Positions 12,901-23,119 of a stretch of DNA of 64,000 nucleotides are shown in pieces; within the stretch, counting starts at the first letter, position 1; each line of letters starts with the position of its first letter. The notes beneath the pieces were generated by a model. It saw only the letters and a program-made list of their open reading frames with translations. It did not search any database and was not told the origin of the DNA. The DNA is from Sinonovacula constricta. Taxonomy: Eukaryota; Mollusca; Bivalvia; Cardiida; Solecurtidae. The stretch spans positions 11,851,686-11,915,685 of the forward strand of contig CM017569.1 of NCBI GenBank assembly GCA_007844125.1, read 5' to 3'. A program made the position numbers and the translations under genes.

Positions 12901-15091
12901 TTCATCGTCAACATTTTAGCTTCTGAACACTCTAGAGGCTACAGTTTCTATCCAATCTTCATCAAACTTAGTCAGAATGTTAGTCTGCATGAAATCTTGG
13001 ATGAGTTCATTATTGGGTCACCTGAGGTCAAAAAGTAGGTCACTAGATCAAATTTTACGAAAACCTTGTGAACACACTAGAGGCCATATTTATAGGCCAA
13101 TCTTCATCAAACTTGGTCAGAATGTTTGTCTACATGAAATCTTGCATGAGTTCGTTATTGGGTCACGTGGAGTCAAAAAGTAGGTCACTAGGTCAAATCT
13201 TAGAAAAAAGCTTGTGAACACACTAGAGGCCATATTTATTGGTCAATCTTCATCAAACTTGATCAGAATGTTTGTCTACATAAAATCTTGGATGAGTTCA
13301 TAACTGGTTCATGTGGGGTCAAAAAGTAGGTCACTAGGTCAAATCTTAGAAAAAACTTGTGAACACACTAGAGGCCATATTTATAGGCCAATCTTCACCA
13401 AACTTGGATAGAATGTTTGTCTACATGAAATCTTGCATGAGTTTGTAACTGGATCACGTGGGGTCAAAAAGTAAGTAACTAGGTCAAATCTTAGAAAAAG
13501 CTTGTGAACACACTAGAGGCCATATTTATAGGCCAATCTTCATCAAACTTGGTCAGAAGGTTTGTCTACATAAAATCTTGGATGAGTTCGTTATTGGGTC
13601 CCGTGGGGTCAAAAAGTAAGTTACTAGGTCAGATTTTAGAAAAAGCTAGTGAACACACTACAGACCACATTTATTGCCCAATCTTCACCAAACTTGATCA
13701 GAATGTTTGTCTGCATGAAATCTTGGATGAGTTCGTAACTTAGTCACGTAGGGTCAAAAAGTAGGTCACTAGGTCAAATGTTTGTCTACATGAAATCTTG
13801 CATGAGTTCGTAACTGGATCACGTGGGGTCAAAAAGTAGGTCACTAGGTCAGATCTTAGAAAAAGCTTGTGAAAACACTAGAGGCCACACTTATAGGCCA
13901 ATCTTCATCAAACTTGATCAGAATGTTTGTCTGCATGAGATATTGGATGAGCTTATTATTGGGTCACCGGGGGTCAATAAGTAGGTAAGTTGGTCAAATC
14001 ATAGAAAAAGCTTGTGAACACACTAGAGACCACATTTATAGCCCAATCCTTACCAAACTTGATCAGAATGTTGGTCTGAATGAAATCTTAGATGAGTTCA
14101 TTATTGGGTCACTTTGGGTCAAAAAGTAGGTCACTATGTCAAATCTTAGCAAAAGCTTGTGAACATACTAGAGGCCCTATTTATGGCCCAATTTTCACCA
14201 AACTTGGCCAGCATGTTTGCCAGTATGAAATCTTACATATGTTTTGAAGTGAGTCATGTGGATTCAGTAGGTAACTTGGTAAATTATAGAAAGTGTTATC
14301 AACCTATTGGCCACACTTATGGTCCAATCTTCACCAAAGATTTCTCAAATAACTCTTAATTACTTGATTCCAGATTTGAGCCTACTAAAAGCCTGTGTCA
14401 TCAGGTGAGCAATTAAGGGCCATCATGGCCCTCTTGTTTGCTTATCATATAGGTACACTATTACACCATGACTTATATTAAACAATATGTTAGCATAGCT
14501 ATTTACTGAAACTAAGAACTTGTAAGTCTAAGTTAATAATCAGAATGTATGACATAAAAGGTTATCCACATATTAAATGATTTAACTCTTAGATTAGCTT
14601 AAACTTTAAAATGTTATGTCTTGAAAATATAAAGTAGTAAGAAAATATTTCTTCAAATATTGTTTTCTCATCTTTATTATAAATTCTGAATGTCCATCAC
14701 AAATTAAAATACTACTGTTAGGTACACTTTCAAAGAAAGACAAGATAAAGTTTAATAACAATATGAAGTGTCAGCACAGTCAGCTAGCAAGTAGTTAGTG
14801 CCTTGTATGAAACATCAGAGAAATAATGGTGGCAGGTTTAGGGCTCAGTATCGGTCAGATTCATCAATATGATATGTGTATCAATACAATAATGATCGAT
14901 ATTCGTTATATCATATATCCGAACTTACATGTAAGTGCTTATTATTGTTTTTTCTTGTGTTTACAAATTAATCAACTATTGCCAGTAGTATAATATATAT
15001 AGTCCTTCTACTATAACAAGGTGTTTAGTATTGGTCAAGTTTATACAAAGGAGGCAGTTTCCTTTTAACATTAAAAAATCATGGCATCTAT

Positions 15092-15133
<42 letters not shown>

Positions 15134-18100
15134 TAAATAAATTCTTTTCAGCAGTAAATTTGTTCCCTGGTATCGAAACATTTATGTCCTACTGATGATG
15201 CCAGAGCATTCAGATATTATTCTTTTTTAAAAAAAAAGCGATCTATATTGATGCATCAATTGTGCTCATGCTTTTTTTATTATTATCACCTAGGAATTTT
15301 CAGAAGGTCTTGGTTTTATTATTCTATATCATAAGATTAGAAAATAAGCATAATGCATTTAATTTAATTTCTTTTCTAAATGTTTAATTTCATAACACCT
15401 CCTCCCAAATGACAATTTCTTCACATATTGACAATAACACCATCACACTTTAAACAGCTTCTTACTACAGTCACACTTGTATTAAGCAGCCAACCAAGGT
15501 TCAGATCAAATTTCACTGCTTAGAACTAATTGGCTGCTTAAGACAAAATATGACATTATTGATTGTTTGCCTATTACTGTGAGCTTGTATGCTTACCAAT
15601 AAGTATTACACATACTTAAATAGTATATTTACTGAAAAGTACTGTTCATAATATTATAAATATTTACCACAATTATAACTGCTTTTGGAATGTAAAAGTA
15701 TGATTCAGAATATCAAAAGTTTTTCTCTAAATCAAAGAAAGTTTGCTCTATTATTAGTACTCTCGTCATTTACAAAGCATACCATGTTAAATTAGTCACA
15801 TCAAATTTACACTGAATAATAATTTATACTTTTACATATTCGTCAAATTGTAGTTCGACAAATTTCTGAAAATTGTGTATTTATATTCGGATGGCTATGT
15901 TCTGGATGGTGCGTGTGTTTAACTACTCTTGAACAAAAACAGCAAGCATTGTGTTATTACCGTACTTACTCACTTATAAGACGGGGATTTTTCCTTTAAA
16001 TTTCATGTTAAAAGTGTGGGGCTCGTCTTATAGGCGGGGTCTAGCGACCTGGCAAAAAGTTTTCACGTTGTTTTAGGGCGAAAACATACCACATAAACTT
16101 GTTAGCAGTTATGCAATGACCCGACGTGCCGTCATTGTCGACCACCGATAATTTACCTTAATTGAACTTTGAATTCTGTTCGTCAACGATTAACTGTCTC
16201 ACATTCATTTCCCTTTGTTCTGCATGAAACACGGCTTATTATCCGTCAGTAAACACTGTAACAAACTTTCAACTTCAGTCTGCCAAATATACCAAGCTGT
16301 AATTTACTCGTGTAGACTTGCCTCATTACACAACAGGTCAAGTGACTGACTCTGAGATAAGCTGTTGTCAAGGTGATATCGATCGGAGCAGTTTGACAGT
16401 GAGGGTGTGAACGATGTGTTTTTATAAGCAGCTGCCTATTACATTTCTCCATGAAATTATTGATTGGCGGAATGTACACAAGGACAGTGCACTGTTTCCC
16501 AATATATCGTGTACTGTCATACCAGACTTGGTGACGTAGATCAAAGAAATTAATGTCATGCCGCCACGCGCTACAGGATAGCAGTGCAGGTGAGACTAGA
16601 TACATCCCGCAACGTGTGAAAATTACAGTCACTGTTTACCAATTAACCCTTTTGTTGAGACAGCATGACTGGTCGACGCTCCTGTTCATTTTTTCGCCTC
16701 GTCTTATAAGCGGGTCGAAGCAGGAACCGGCAATTTCGCAGGTGAAGTAGGGGGGTCGTCTTATAAGCGAATAGTCTTATAAGTGAGTAAGTACGGTAGT
16801 CAAAGTAAATAATTTTAAACATCATTTAAACAAGGTTAACTTTGTATCAACAAAAAACCAAAAGCGCACTAATTTAATGTACATGTAGTCCAGTAAATTT
16901 GATGGTGTCAATCTATGCATAAATTAACTCGCTCATAAATTAACACTTCTGCTACCCATTTCATTCACTTTTGTACAACTGTATATGCTGAATATGTATT
17001 GGCTGAGGCACTTATTTTACACTGACTATCAAGTAAATGATAACTAGAAATCTGTTTTGATTGGGAGATCGGGACAGTTAGGTGTGATAATATGTGGGGC
17101 AAAAAAGTCAAAATAAACACCGGAAAATAATTTCTTCTGTAACAACTTCATATTTAACTAAACAGAGATAGAAATGAGAGATGTATTTTAGTATTCTTTT
17201 GGAAAAATTAAAACAGACTATACAACTAAACGATAATTCTGGCATTTTCTCGTCATCGCTTCACAATTTAATAATGACAGCAATAAAGTCGATTAAATGA
17301 AGTCTCAAGAGCAAAAGATGTTATCAATCATGCCAAAGTCTACAAGGGATTTCTTTTTGCAATATAGATTGTCTGACTCCATCAGTGATTTCTTAAACAG
17401 AGATTACAAGTTTTCGACAGCCGCCACCCAGTGCGCTTTACCGATACAAGATATACTATATAGCTTACTAATTTAACTTTCTTATGATACGATCTGAACG
17501 ATCAGCTACTCTTGAAATCAAGAATGCTTACATCTCAGCAAACTTTGTCACAAAAGTGCTATATCTTATCCACTGTAAAATAATAGTCCATTACTGACTC
17601 AACAATGATTCGACGTGAACTTGAGTGCACAATGTAGGATTTTTACTTAACTTTTACTTAACTGTATCACACGGTTCTTACAGTAATTCTGAATCGTGAA
17701 CCGAACTGTAAATATAGAACCGCGGCATACCGTCTTACGGTATATCATTACACCCCTAGAGTCTGTAGAGGTCCCAGAGTCCACATAGTGTTATCTCAGC
17801 TGCTTGAGTCTCTATAGCACATGGAGACCTTTCACATGATTGCATTAATTAAAAATCTGTTTTATGTTTAAAGTTTCATTTGATTTTGATTCAGACCAGA
17901 ACCAAGAAAAAAGCAGCTATTTAGTCCTTATTTCTGTAGCATAACCTTGATTGGAAAATGAGAAAAGATGTATATGTACTAACCTTCCGCTATTAAAAAA
18001 ATACCTGCCATAATAAGCCTTTCATTTGCTACCACCATCATTACAAAAACAACAGCTACAATTTAATTATAATCCTTGTCATTTCAGGCCTAGAACCAGA

Positions 18101-21100
18101 AGAGGTTGAAGACTGGGAACCAGAGGAGAACTGCTTCTACTGCAAGGATAGAATCCAGCTGTTGTTTGTGAGTACATTAACCATAGTGGCTTGTTTTTTG
18201 GTCATTGTTTCAATTTATATATTTTTTGATAATTTTAATTAAGTGCTAAATAGGTTGTTACGGTAATATGAAGTTACCGGCCAATTTATCAAATTTCTTT
18301 TAGAGTATTTGCAACTGCATGTGATTGAGTATACAAATTGAATAATACAAAAACCTTTATTATTTTTTGAGGTTTAGTAAATAAACAATAGTATGATGGC
18401 AACTGACAAATGTTATGTTATTCATCATAAATATCAAAATTAACATAAGGTATTTACTTACATAGTTTTTGGCCAAGCTAGTGAATATTTGTAATTCTAT
18501 TCAGGCAGTTATGTTTGTTAACAACTATTTCTGACATGATTGTGTTATAAATTACATCTAAGATAAGTTGTTTAACTTCCATGATAAGACTCTTACTGTA
18601 TTACAGGATGCTATAGAGAAAACAGACTCCAAAGGTGGTGGAAGAATACTCCGGGACCATCCAAGTAAGTCCTTTTCATGTATGCTCTCTGTATATATTC
18701 ACCTTGGCTAACATTAATGTCCGCTGTTAAAGTGTAAATGAGTATTGACATAAGCCTGTCTCTGATTTCCATATTTATCAAACACTTCTAGCAATGTCTG
18801 ACAAATAGGATGTCAGGTACAGAAATACAATGTCACATCCAAAACATGTTTGTATGAATATAAAGGTGGTTTTTGTTTACACCCATGAAATGTAAGTTGA
18901 AACAATACAAGATTGTTATAGATATTAAGCTCTACTTTTAAAATGATGTTGAATTGTTGAACTGTGTATTATTGTATATTGGGGTTAAGGATATTCCCTA
19001 CAAAAAAAGTCACCATCATGTTTGTCCTTTTTTGTGAGAAATTCAGACCTGAATTCAGTCTATTATAAAGCAAAAGATAAACATAAATAAATTCTTAATT
19101 TCACTAGTTTCATTCTTTTGAGTACCTTGTAAGAGTCCAAAATAATATTGAATTTCATATCTTTGTCAATGCAATTAAATGCACAAAACTTACTCAGACC
19201 AGTTTAGAGTTGATTAAAAAATTTGAAAAGAAGTGAGGGCTGTCCTTTGATAGCTCTTGGGATTGTATATTATCCTTACTTATGCTCATTGTGAATGTTT
19301 TTCTTACTCCATACTATTGTTTGTTGTCAGGCCTGAGACACCTTGGGGAAATCCTGCCATTCTGCCCCCAATTCTACACTAGCAACTTTGGGCGTGACAT
19401 CCTGTCAGACATCAAGACCAGTCAGAACGAGGCACAAAGCACACAAGCCCCACCCACTGTTGAAGTGACTCCACCCAAACCTGGAATAGAGCTCAAAATA
19501 CCTCATGTACAACAAGCAACGTAAGCAAACTCATGGGATTGTGGTTTGTACTTTATGTAATATTGTGTTTTTCTCATGTATAATGTACAACAGGGAAAAT
19601 AATTCAAATCAATCTGATTGTAACTGCTATTTTATGAAAAAGAAATGAACTGTTTTCTTCTGCAAACATACCAGGATGGTAGGAATATGTAGCACCTGGG
19701 ACACATGACAATAAATCAGGCATAAGTATGCATTAATTTGTACACTGTTGCCCAAACTTACTCTTTAATGGTATATGTTTCAGTAAACAGAAGAAAGAAT
19801 CATCACCATGTGGCAAGAAAGGCTACTCTGATGATGATCTCTCAGCAGCTGTACTAGATGTGAAAAACGGCAAACTGGGAACCAGACGTGCATCTACACT
19901 GTACGGGGTACCACGGTCCACCCTACGAAACAAGGTGTTCAAGATGGAGGTGGATGAGAGTAGTTTGTCATCACATATCACGGAGGAAGACACCTCTAGT
20001 AATGAGGGGGCTCCACCCGCACATTATCACCCTTATCAGAAGCAGCAGCAGCAGCAACTTCATGACCAATATCCTCAACCATTATTGGTAGGACTTTTTC
20101 TTTCAGGCTATAAATTATTTTTGTATATTTGAATGCACGTTAAAAATATAACTGGGAAGCATTAAGCTGGAATGAGCTGCAGCCATATTGAAGGTGGTGA
20201 TGATAATGATGTTAATGTGATAAGGATGATGAAAATGATAAGTGGAAATTGCTTTGTATTTCTAGTTAATTTATAATTACTGTTGGTGATGATGAAATTA
20301 TTGTTTACTTTATACATAAATGTCTCTTAACTTACAGGCAAAGCCATATATATTTCAGCTTTCAGACCTGCTACAACTGTCCACCCTGCAGTACCTTTCC
20401 CCTGTATCCTTCCCCTACCTTTATCGACCCGAGGTAACCATTGACCCTGAGTGGGAGAGGCGCCTGGAGCAGATTCGACGCAAACACAACCTCGCTAAAG
20501 TGCCGATGAACCACTACAAGGAGAAGGCCCTACGCCACAAGCTGCGACCTTACCAGAAGGAACTCATCAGGAAACTGGCCTTGGAGCGCCTGCAGCTGGA
20601 GCTGAAAGCAGCCAAGTCAACAAGCTCTGGAAACAATGGCAGCAACAAGCATTCCCCATCATCCCAGGCGCAGGCACACTCTGCCATCCTGAAGGCTCTT
20701 GAGGAGAACACACCATTCCTGCACCATCATGGTATGATGATGTTAGACCACCATCAGATGTATGATCATACACCATTCAGTCACGTAAATCTTCTCAAGG
20801 CGCTGAATATCGACCCGTTGATTACATCTGTTACCTCTAATGCTGACAATGCCTCTCAGTCAAAGATTGTCATTCCTGAATACATCCCTGGAGAACAAGA
20901 TGGCAACAAGAACCGTGAGTCCTTGCCAGTGAGCCTTAAAACAGAACCAGTTGACAGAAGACCATATGAGGGTCTGTTTAAATATGAGAACACACGAATT
21001 GGAGACACATTGAAGGATATAATAGTGAAGACAATTTCTGAGAAAGTCAAGTGCACCTTAGAGTCCACAGATTTTGCCAGCCTTGTTGGTTCGGCATCAA

Positions 21101-21849
21101 GTTCAGGAAAACAGAAAGCAAAGGAGACAATTTTGTCTGCCTTTTCTATTCCTGAAACCTGTTCTCCAGCAAAGAAATCCAAGCGTGAACACCATAATGC
21201 CAGTCCATCCACAAAGTCAGTTAATGGTTCGTCATCCTCTAGTTGTAACTCTTCAGCCAGTGGTAGTCAGCAGAAGAAGACACGTCCTAAGCGTGGACAG
21301 TACAGGAAATATAACAGCCAGTTGCTTACTGAAGCAGTCAAGGCGGTCCAAAGGGGAGAGATGAGTGTCCATCGTGCTGGCAGTTACTATGGAGTTCCAC
21401 ATTCTACACTAGAGTACAAGGTAAAGGAACGCCACCTGCTGAGACAGAAGAAAATCAAGGAGCAGCAGGAGCAGAAAGTGAAAAAGGAAGCGGAAGATGA
21501 GAAACAAAATGACAAGGAAATTTCTGCAGAGAAACCCAATGGCAGTGATGTGCCTTCGTCAACCAATGCAGTTGTTACGACCGAGGGAAAGACTTCTCAC
21601 AGCGCCTCAGACTTGCCTTCTCATAAAGGGTTCTTTGGGCCCACCTGGATGCCTCCATTTGTCTCACCTGCCTTTAGTGAAGCATCAGCTCTAGGAATGT
21701 TTGGCGCAGGGTTTGCACTCAGCACCCCAGCATCAGAGCTCCTTCGCAAGCTACAACACAAGGTTCAAAGTAAGTCAGAAGATTCAGTTTCTGATTTAAC
21801 TGAGTCTGCCGATGTTTCGGAACACAATAATGTAGTTAATAAAACCTAG
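6865..21849 (+). CDS. E93: E93 / Mblk-1-type HTH-psq transcription factor (5' partial)
   Basis: Six exons join in consistent phase: 6865-6933, 18088-18167, 18607-18664, 19331-19520, 19784-20087 and 20338-21849, giving about 736 residues ending at TAG. In order they encode an N-terminal block shared with LCOR/LCORL (LETIAEYVG, then EPEEVEDWEPEENCFYC with a CxxC), an ELKIPHV motif like the LKIP motif of LCOR proteins, a first pipsqueak-type HTH, a short poly-Q, and a second HTH (YGVPHSTLEYKVKERH) that is the hallmark of E93/Mblk-1. In insects E93 is an ecdysone-induced nuclear regulator of metamorphosis; its mollusc role is not known from this sequence. No PxDLS CtBP-binding motif was seen. Two sumoylation-type sites (LKTE, VKKE) and basic clusters (KKSKR, RPKR) are present. 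The exon carrying the start codon was not found in 1-6864. Family assignment is confident; E93 is chosen over LCOR because of the second HTH sequence. Confidence 0.9.
7266..7525 (+). repeat. tRNA-derived SINE, family A, second copy
   Basis: It has the same head (GGGAGCACAATCAGTAGAGC), B box (GGTTCAAACCC) and body (TGTGACTGGGTGTCGTATCA; ACAGTGAAGGCATCACTATA) as the copy at 759-1073. A weaker remnant just upstream (about 6985-7095) may be a third, older copy. Confidence 0.8.
7705..7905 (+). repeat. SINE family B, mostly body and 3' end
   Basis: Carries the motif series GGAAGGTCTTCCAACTGAC, TTGCGGTGTGCC, TTTGTCTGGGTGTCTTTCTC, AGCTGGACATCGCTATAATG and a CACTGCAATGTATTAAAAAA tail. The same order occurs at 22,503-22,745 and 37,376-37,590. 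The tRNA-like head is truncated here. Confidence 0.7.
8163..8388 (+). repeat. SINE family B, diverged copy
   Basis: Head CCTAGTGGAAAGTCACTTAC then TTGTAACTCCTCTGGCTCC as in the 22.5-kb copy. A diverged body follows with AGCTGGATGTCACAATAATT and TTGGTCACTGTAAAGTATAG. Confidence 0.6.
11241..11315 (+). repeat. Dispersed GATC-rich foldback repeat
   Basis: GCAAATAGTGTAGAT at the left and ATTTACACTTTTTGC at the right, with ATCAG motifs between. Same family as 29,008-29,095. Confidence 0.6.
12163..12732 (+). repeat. 48-bp minisatellite, left part
   Basis: About eleven copies of a 48-base unit of the type GAGTCTATATAGCTCCCTGA, GTCCACATAGTGTTAGATTA, AACAGTCT. Because 48 is divisible by three, the minus strand stays open over 12,329-12,868 with 16-residue repeats; this is an artefact of the array. 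It breaks off at the hAT-like terminus and resumes at 17,759. Confidence 0.95.
12838..14437 (+). mobile_element. Pearl/Helitron-like element with ~145-bp tandem core
   Basis: The left end has GCTCACCTGA (12,844-12,853) and a GAGCAC/GTGCTC hairpin. The right end has the exact inverse TCAGGTGAGC (14,401-14,410) and a strong hairpin GGGCCATCATGGCCC (14,417-14,431) followed by TCTTG. Between them lie about ten ~145-base copies of a unit containing AACACACTAGAGGCCATATT, CAATCTTCATCAAACTTGGT and GGTCAAAAAGTAGGTCACTA. Subterminal inverted repeats, a 3' hairpin and a tandem core fit the pearl/HINE-like elements described in bivalves; class assignment is inferred from structure. Confidence 0.75.
15094..15130 (+). 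repeat. (TA)n microsatellite
   Basis: An uninterrupted TA run inside the hAT-like element. Confidence 0.95.
15958..16798 (+). mobile_element. 841-bp TIR element, TA target type
   Basis: It begins TACCGTACTTACTCACTTAT and then AAGAC, and ends with the exact reverse complement, GTCTTATAAGTGAGTAAGTA then CGGTA (16,774-16,798). If the outermost TA is the target duplication, the TIR starts CCGTACTTACTC. A second inner CTTATAAG/GTCTTATA pair lies near both ends (about 16,026 and 16,700-16,760). The minus-strand open frame 16,246-16,632 shows no transposase motif. It is probably a non-autonomous mariner-like element; the superfamily is not certain. Confidence 0.75.
17759..17830 (+). repeat. 48-bp minisatellite, right remnant
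   Basis: About one and a half units (GAGTCTGTAGAGGTCCCAGA, GTCCACATAGTGTTATCTC) continue the array that was interrupted at 12,732. Confidence 0.85.
18088..18167 (+). CDS. E93: E93 exon b: EPEEVEDW and CxxC motif
   Basis: Bounded by an ATTTCAG acceptor and a TTTGTGAGT donor. It reads LEPEEVEDWEPEENCFYCKD and onward, with the acidic-Trp stretch and Cys-x-x-Cys pair typical of the shared N-terminal region of E93 and LCOR proteins, possibly half of a metal site. The other two reading frames are closed. The exon ends in phase 0. Confidence 0.85.
18168..18606 (+). other. E93: E93 intron b-c
   Basis: AT-rich intron bounded by GTGAGT and TTACAG. Nothing else was recognised. Confidence 0.8.
18607..18664 (+). 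CDS. E93: E93 exon c
   Basis: This 58-base exon follows TTACAG and ends at CCAAGTAAGT. It encodes DAIEKTDSKGGGRILRDHP and leaves one base. Phase agrees with both neighbours (phase 0 in, one base out, joining GC of the next exon to give Ser). It is too short to be convincing alone; its support is the unbroken phase and position. Confidence 0.75.
18665..19330 (+). other. E93: E93 intron c-d
   Basis: AT-rich intron bounded by GTAAGT and TTGTCAG. Nothing else was recognised. Confidence 0.8.
19331..19520 (+). CDS. E93: E93 exon d: LRHLGEILPF and ELKIP motif
   Basis: Follows a TTGTCAG acceptor and ends at CAACGTAAGC. It encodes LRHLGEILPFCPQFYTSNFG, then a Thr/Pro-rich stretch and ELKIPHVQQA. The ELKIP motif matches the DLKIP/QLKIP motif in LCOR and LCORL and probably mediates a conserved contact whose partner is not evident from sequence. 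The exon ends with two bases (AC) that take T from the next exon to give Thr. Confidence 0.85.
19784..20087 (+). CDS. E93: E93 exon e: first pipsqueak HTH and poly-Q
   Basis: Follows GTTTCAG and ends at TTATTGGTAGGA in phase 0. After a KQKKESSPCGKKG basic lead it contains the first HTH-psq domain (YSDDDLSAAVLDVKNGKLGT, then RRASTLYGVPRSTLRNKV), about genomic 19,825-19,950. A serine/acidic segment and a QKQQQQQ run encoded by CAG repeats follow. The second helix and YGVP-STL turn match the DNA-recognition part of the fold. Confidence 0.9.
20338..21849 (+). CDS. E93: E93 terminal coding exon: second pipsqueak HTH
   Basis: Starts after CTTACAG in phase 0 (AKPYIFQLSDLLQLSTLQYL), encodes 503 residues and ends at TAG. 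It contains a basic segment (WERRLEQIRRKHNLAKV), a His/Met-rich stretch near 20,725-20,780, a sumoylation-type LKTEP site near 20,935, a Ser-rich linker, then the second HTH-psq at about 21,283-21,456 (RGQYRKYNSQLLTEAVKAVQ, then RGEMSVHRAGSYYGVPHSTL), the signature of E93/Mblk-1. A charged Lys/Glu/Gln helix follows (near 21,440-21,540). The C-terminus is ELLRKLQHKVQS plus a 25-residue acidic/Ser tail. That tail lies 3' of an internal GTAAGT donor at 21,770 and may be absent in a spliced isoform. Confidence 0.95.
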   Translation, partial: AKPYIFQLSDLLQLSTLQYLSPVSFPYLYRPEVTIDPEWERRLEQIRRKHNLAKVPMNHYKEKALRHKLRPYQKELIRKLALERLQLELKAAKSTSSGNNGSNKHSPSSQAQAHSAILKALEENTPFLHHHGMMMLDHHQMYDHTPFSHVNLLKALNIDPLITSVTSNADNASQSKIVIPEYIPGEQDGNKNRESLPVSLKTEPVDRRPYEGLFKYENTRIGDTLKDIIVKTISEKVKCTLESTDFASLVGSASSSGKQKAKETILSAFSIPETCSPAKKSKREHHNASPSTKSVNGSSSSSCNSSASGSQQKKTRPKRGQYRKYNSQLLTEAVKAVQRGEMSVHRAGSYYGVPHSTLEYKVKERHLLRQKKIKEQQEQKVKKEAEDEKQNDKEISAEKPNGSDVPSSTNAVVTTEGKTSHSASDLPSHKGFFGPTWMPPFVSPAFSEASALGMFGAGFALSTPASELLRKLQHKVQSKSEDSVSDLTESADVSEHNNVVNKT

Positions 21850-22502
21850 GGGTCATTGTGGCCTGTGATTCTTCATATGTTCCTTGTAAACATAACTTGC
21901 CATTTCAGCAGAAGTTAATTTGAAAGTTGTGTTTTCTGATAATCTTATAGTTATTTTTGTGGATTAGATTTCACCATGTTGTGAAAGTGAATTTATATCA
22001 GTACAGGTAGTTACAGATTTCGTTGCTACTTAGAACAGTTACTGCCACAAGAATAAGCTCTTAATTTGTGTCTTAGCATCTACTGTGGGTTTATAGCAAG
22101 CCACCCTTTCCTTGAGACGGATACATATCAGCCATTAAACAGTTCACCTGTATACCTCCATGCGTGCCTTTGCTCTCAGTTATTCATCATCACCATCTTG
22201 TTATGGCACAGATCTACAGGATAACTTTACATTGGATGGTGTATGTTTATGCTATTTTAATGTCACATGGATATGCATAATTTCATTCTGTATGGAGAGG
22301 ATACTACATTTATTTTTTGTGAATTTACAGTTTACAAAGATTGTAAATATAAATAAGATAAATAAGTTATACCTGTAGTAAAGAGGGAATGGTGCTTTTT
22401 ATGTTTGATACGGAAAACACTTATGTGCATGTATATGTGATTTAACTCCCTTGCACAACAAATACACTAACTTAATCTTCAGGAGAAATCACAGGGTGCC
22501 CA

Positions 22503-22745
22503 TGTTGAAATGGTCGTAGTGGTAGAGTTGCCGATTTGTAACTCCTCTGACTGCTGAGTCTCCCATTACATGGGTTCCAGCCCGATTCATTGACGACTTA
22601 ATAAGGGAAGGTCTTCTAGCTAACCTGCGGTGTGCCAATGGTTCTGCCCAGACATTTGTCTAGGGTCTTTTTTAACCAAAATAGCTGGAAGTCGCTATAA
22701 TGATCGTAAATGGTCACTTTGATGTATTTTAAAAACAAAACAATC
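22503..22745 (+). repeat. SINE family B, best copy
   Basis: Has a tRNA-like head (AGTGGTAGAGTTGCCGATTT, B-box-like GGGTTCCAGCCCG) followed by the family B body (GGTCTTCTAGCTAACCTGCG, AATAGCTGGAAGTCGCTATA, AATGGTCACTTTGATGTATT) and an A-rich tail. Confidence 0.75.
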
Positions 22746-23119
22746 AGCAGAAATCTGCATAACTCAGGGTTTATTTAAAGTCTGGTTTAACCTAGGATAG
22801 GATTGTCATTTAGATGCTGAACTTACATGTATTAAAACACTGTTTTAAAAAAGATCAACAAAATTGAATTTTCTTCATCAGATCATTTACATGTACTTTT
22901 ATTAAAAGGGTAAAGATTATTTAAAAGATATATAGATTAATTCTTAGCTTGAAAACTTATTTTATCCATTGAAATTTATTTGTTAAAGTGCTTAAAATTC
23001 ACTTAAGACTCGTTAGGATTTTGTTAAAAGGACACATTGCATCAATGTTGGACAATTATGGCCTTGAAAGAGTGTACATTTATTTTTGTTTTGGCTTTTT
23101 GCCATGATTAATTTACACT

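Larger units (their letters stand above)
12733..17758 (+). mobile_element. hAT-like non-autonomous element, inserted in the 48-bp minisatellite, with nested insertions
   Basis: Ends are inverted: TAGGGGTGTAACGATA at the left and TATCATTACACCCCTA at the right, 15 of 16 bases matching. The flanking 8-mers GAGTCCAG and GAGTCTGT share their first five bases and look like a decayed 8-bp target duplication, as expected for hAT. Subterminal DNA is rich in GATAC/TATCG motifs (12,760-12,820; 14,850-14,920). No transposase frame is visible. Roughly 1.6 kb of Helitron/pearl-like repeat and an 841-bp TIR element are nested inside, leaving about 2.6 kb of its own sequence. Confidence 0.75.
6934..18087 (+). 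other. E93: E93 intron between exons a and b, 11.2 kb
   Basis: Donor at 6934 and acceptor ending at 18087. It contains SINE copies (7266-7525, 7705-7905, 8163-8388), long AT-rich stretches without recognised features (8,400-11,240 and 11,320-12,160 apart from A-rich tracts), a GATC-type repeat (11,241-11,315), a 48-bp minisatellite and a ~5-kb nested transposon complex (12,733-17,758). No other exon was recognised in it. Confidence 0.75.

Noticed and set aside
16246..16632. 128-residue minus-strand frame inside the 841-bp TIR element
   Set aside because: No transposase motif (DDE/D or DNA-binding domain) is recognisable; probably chance.
20567..21694. Additional frames on both strands over the E93 last exon
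   Set aside because: Shadows of the HTH-psq coding frame.
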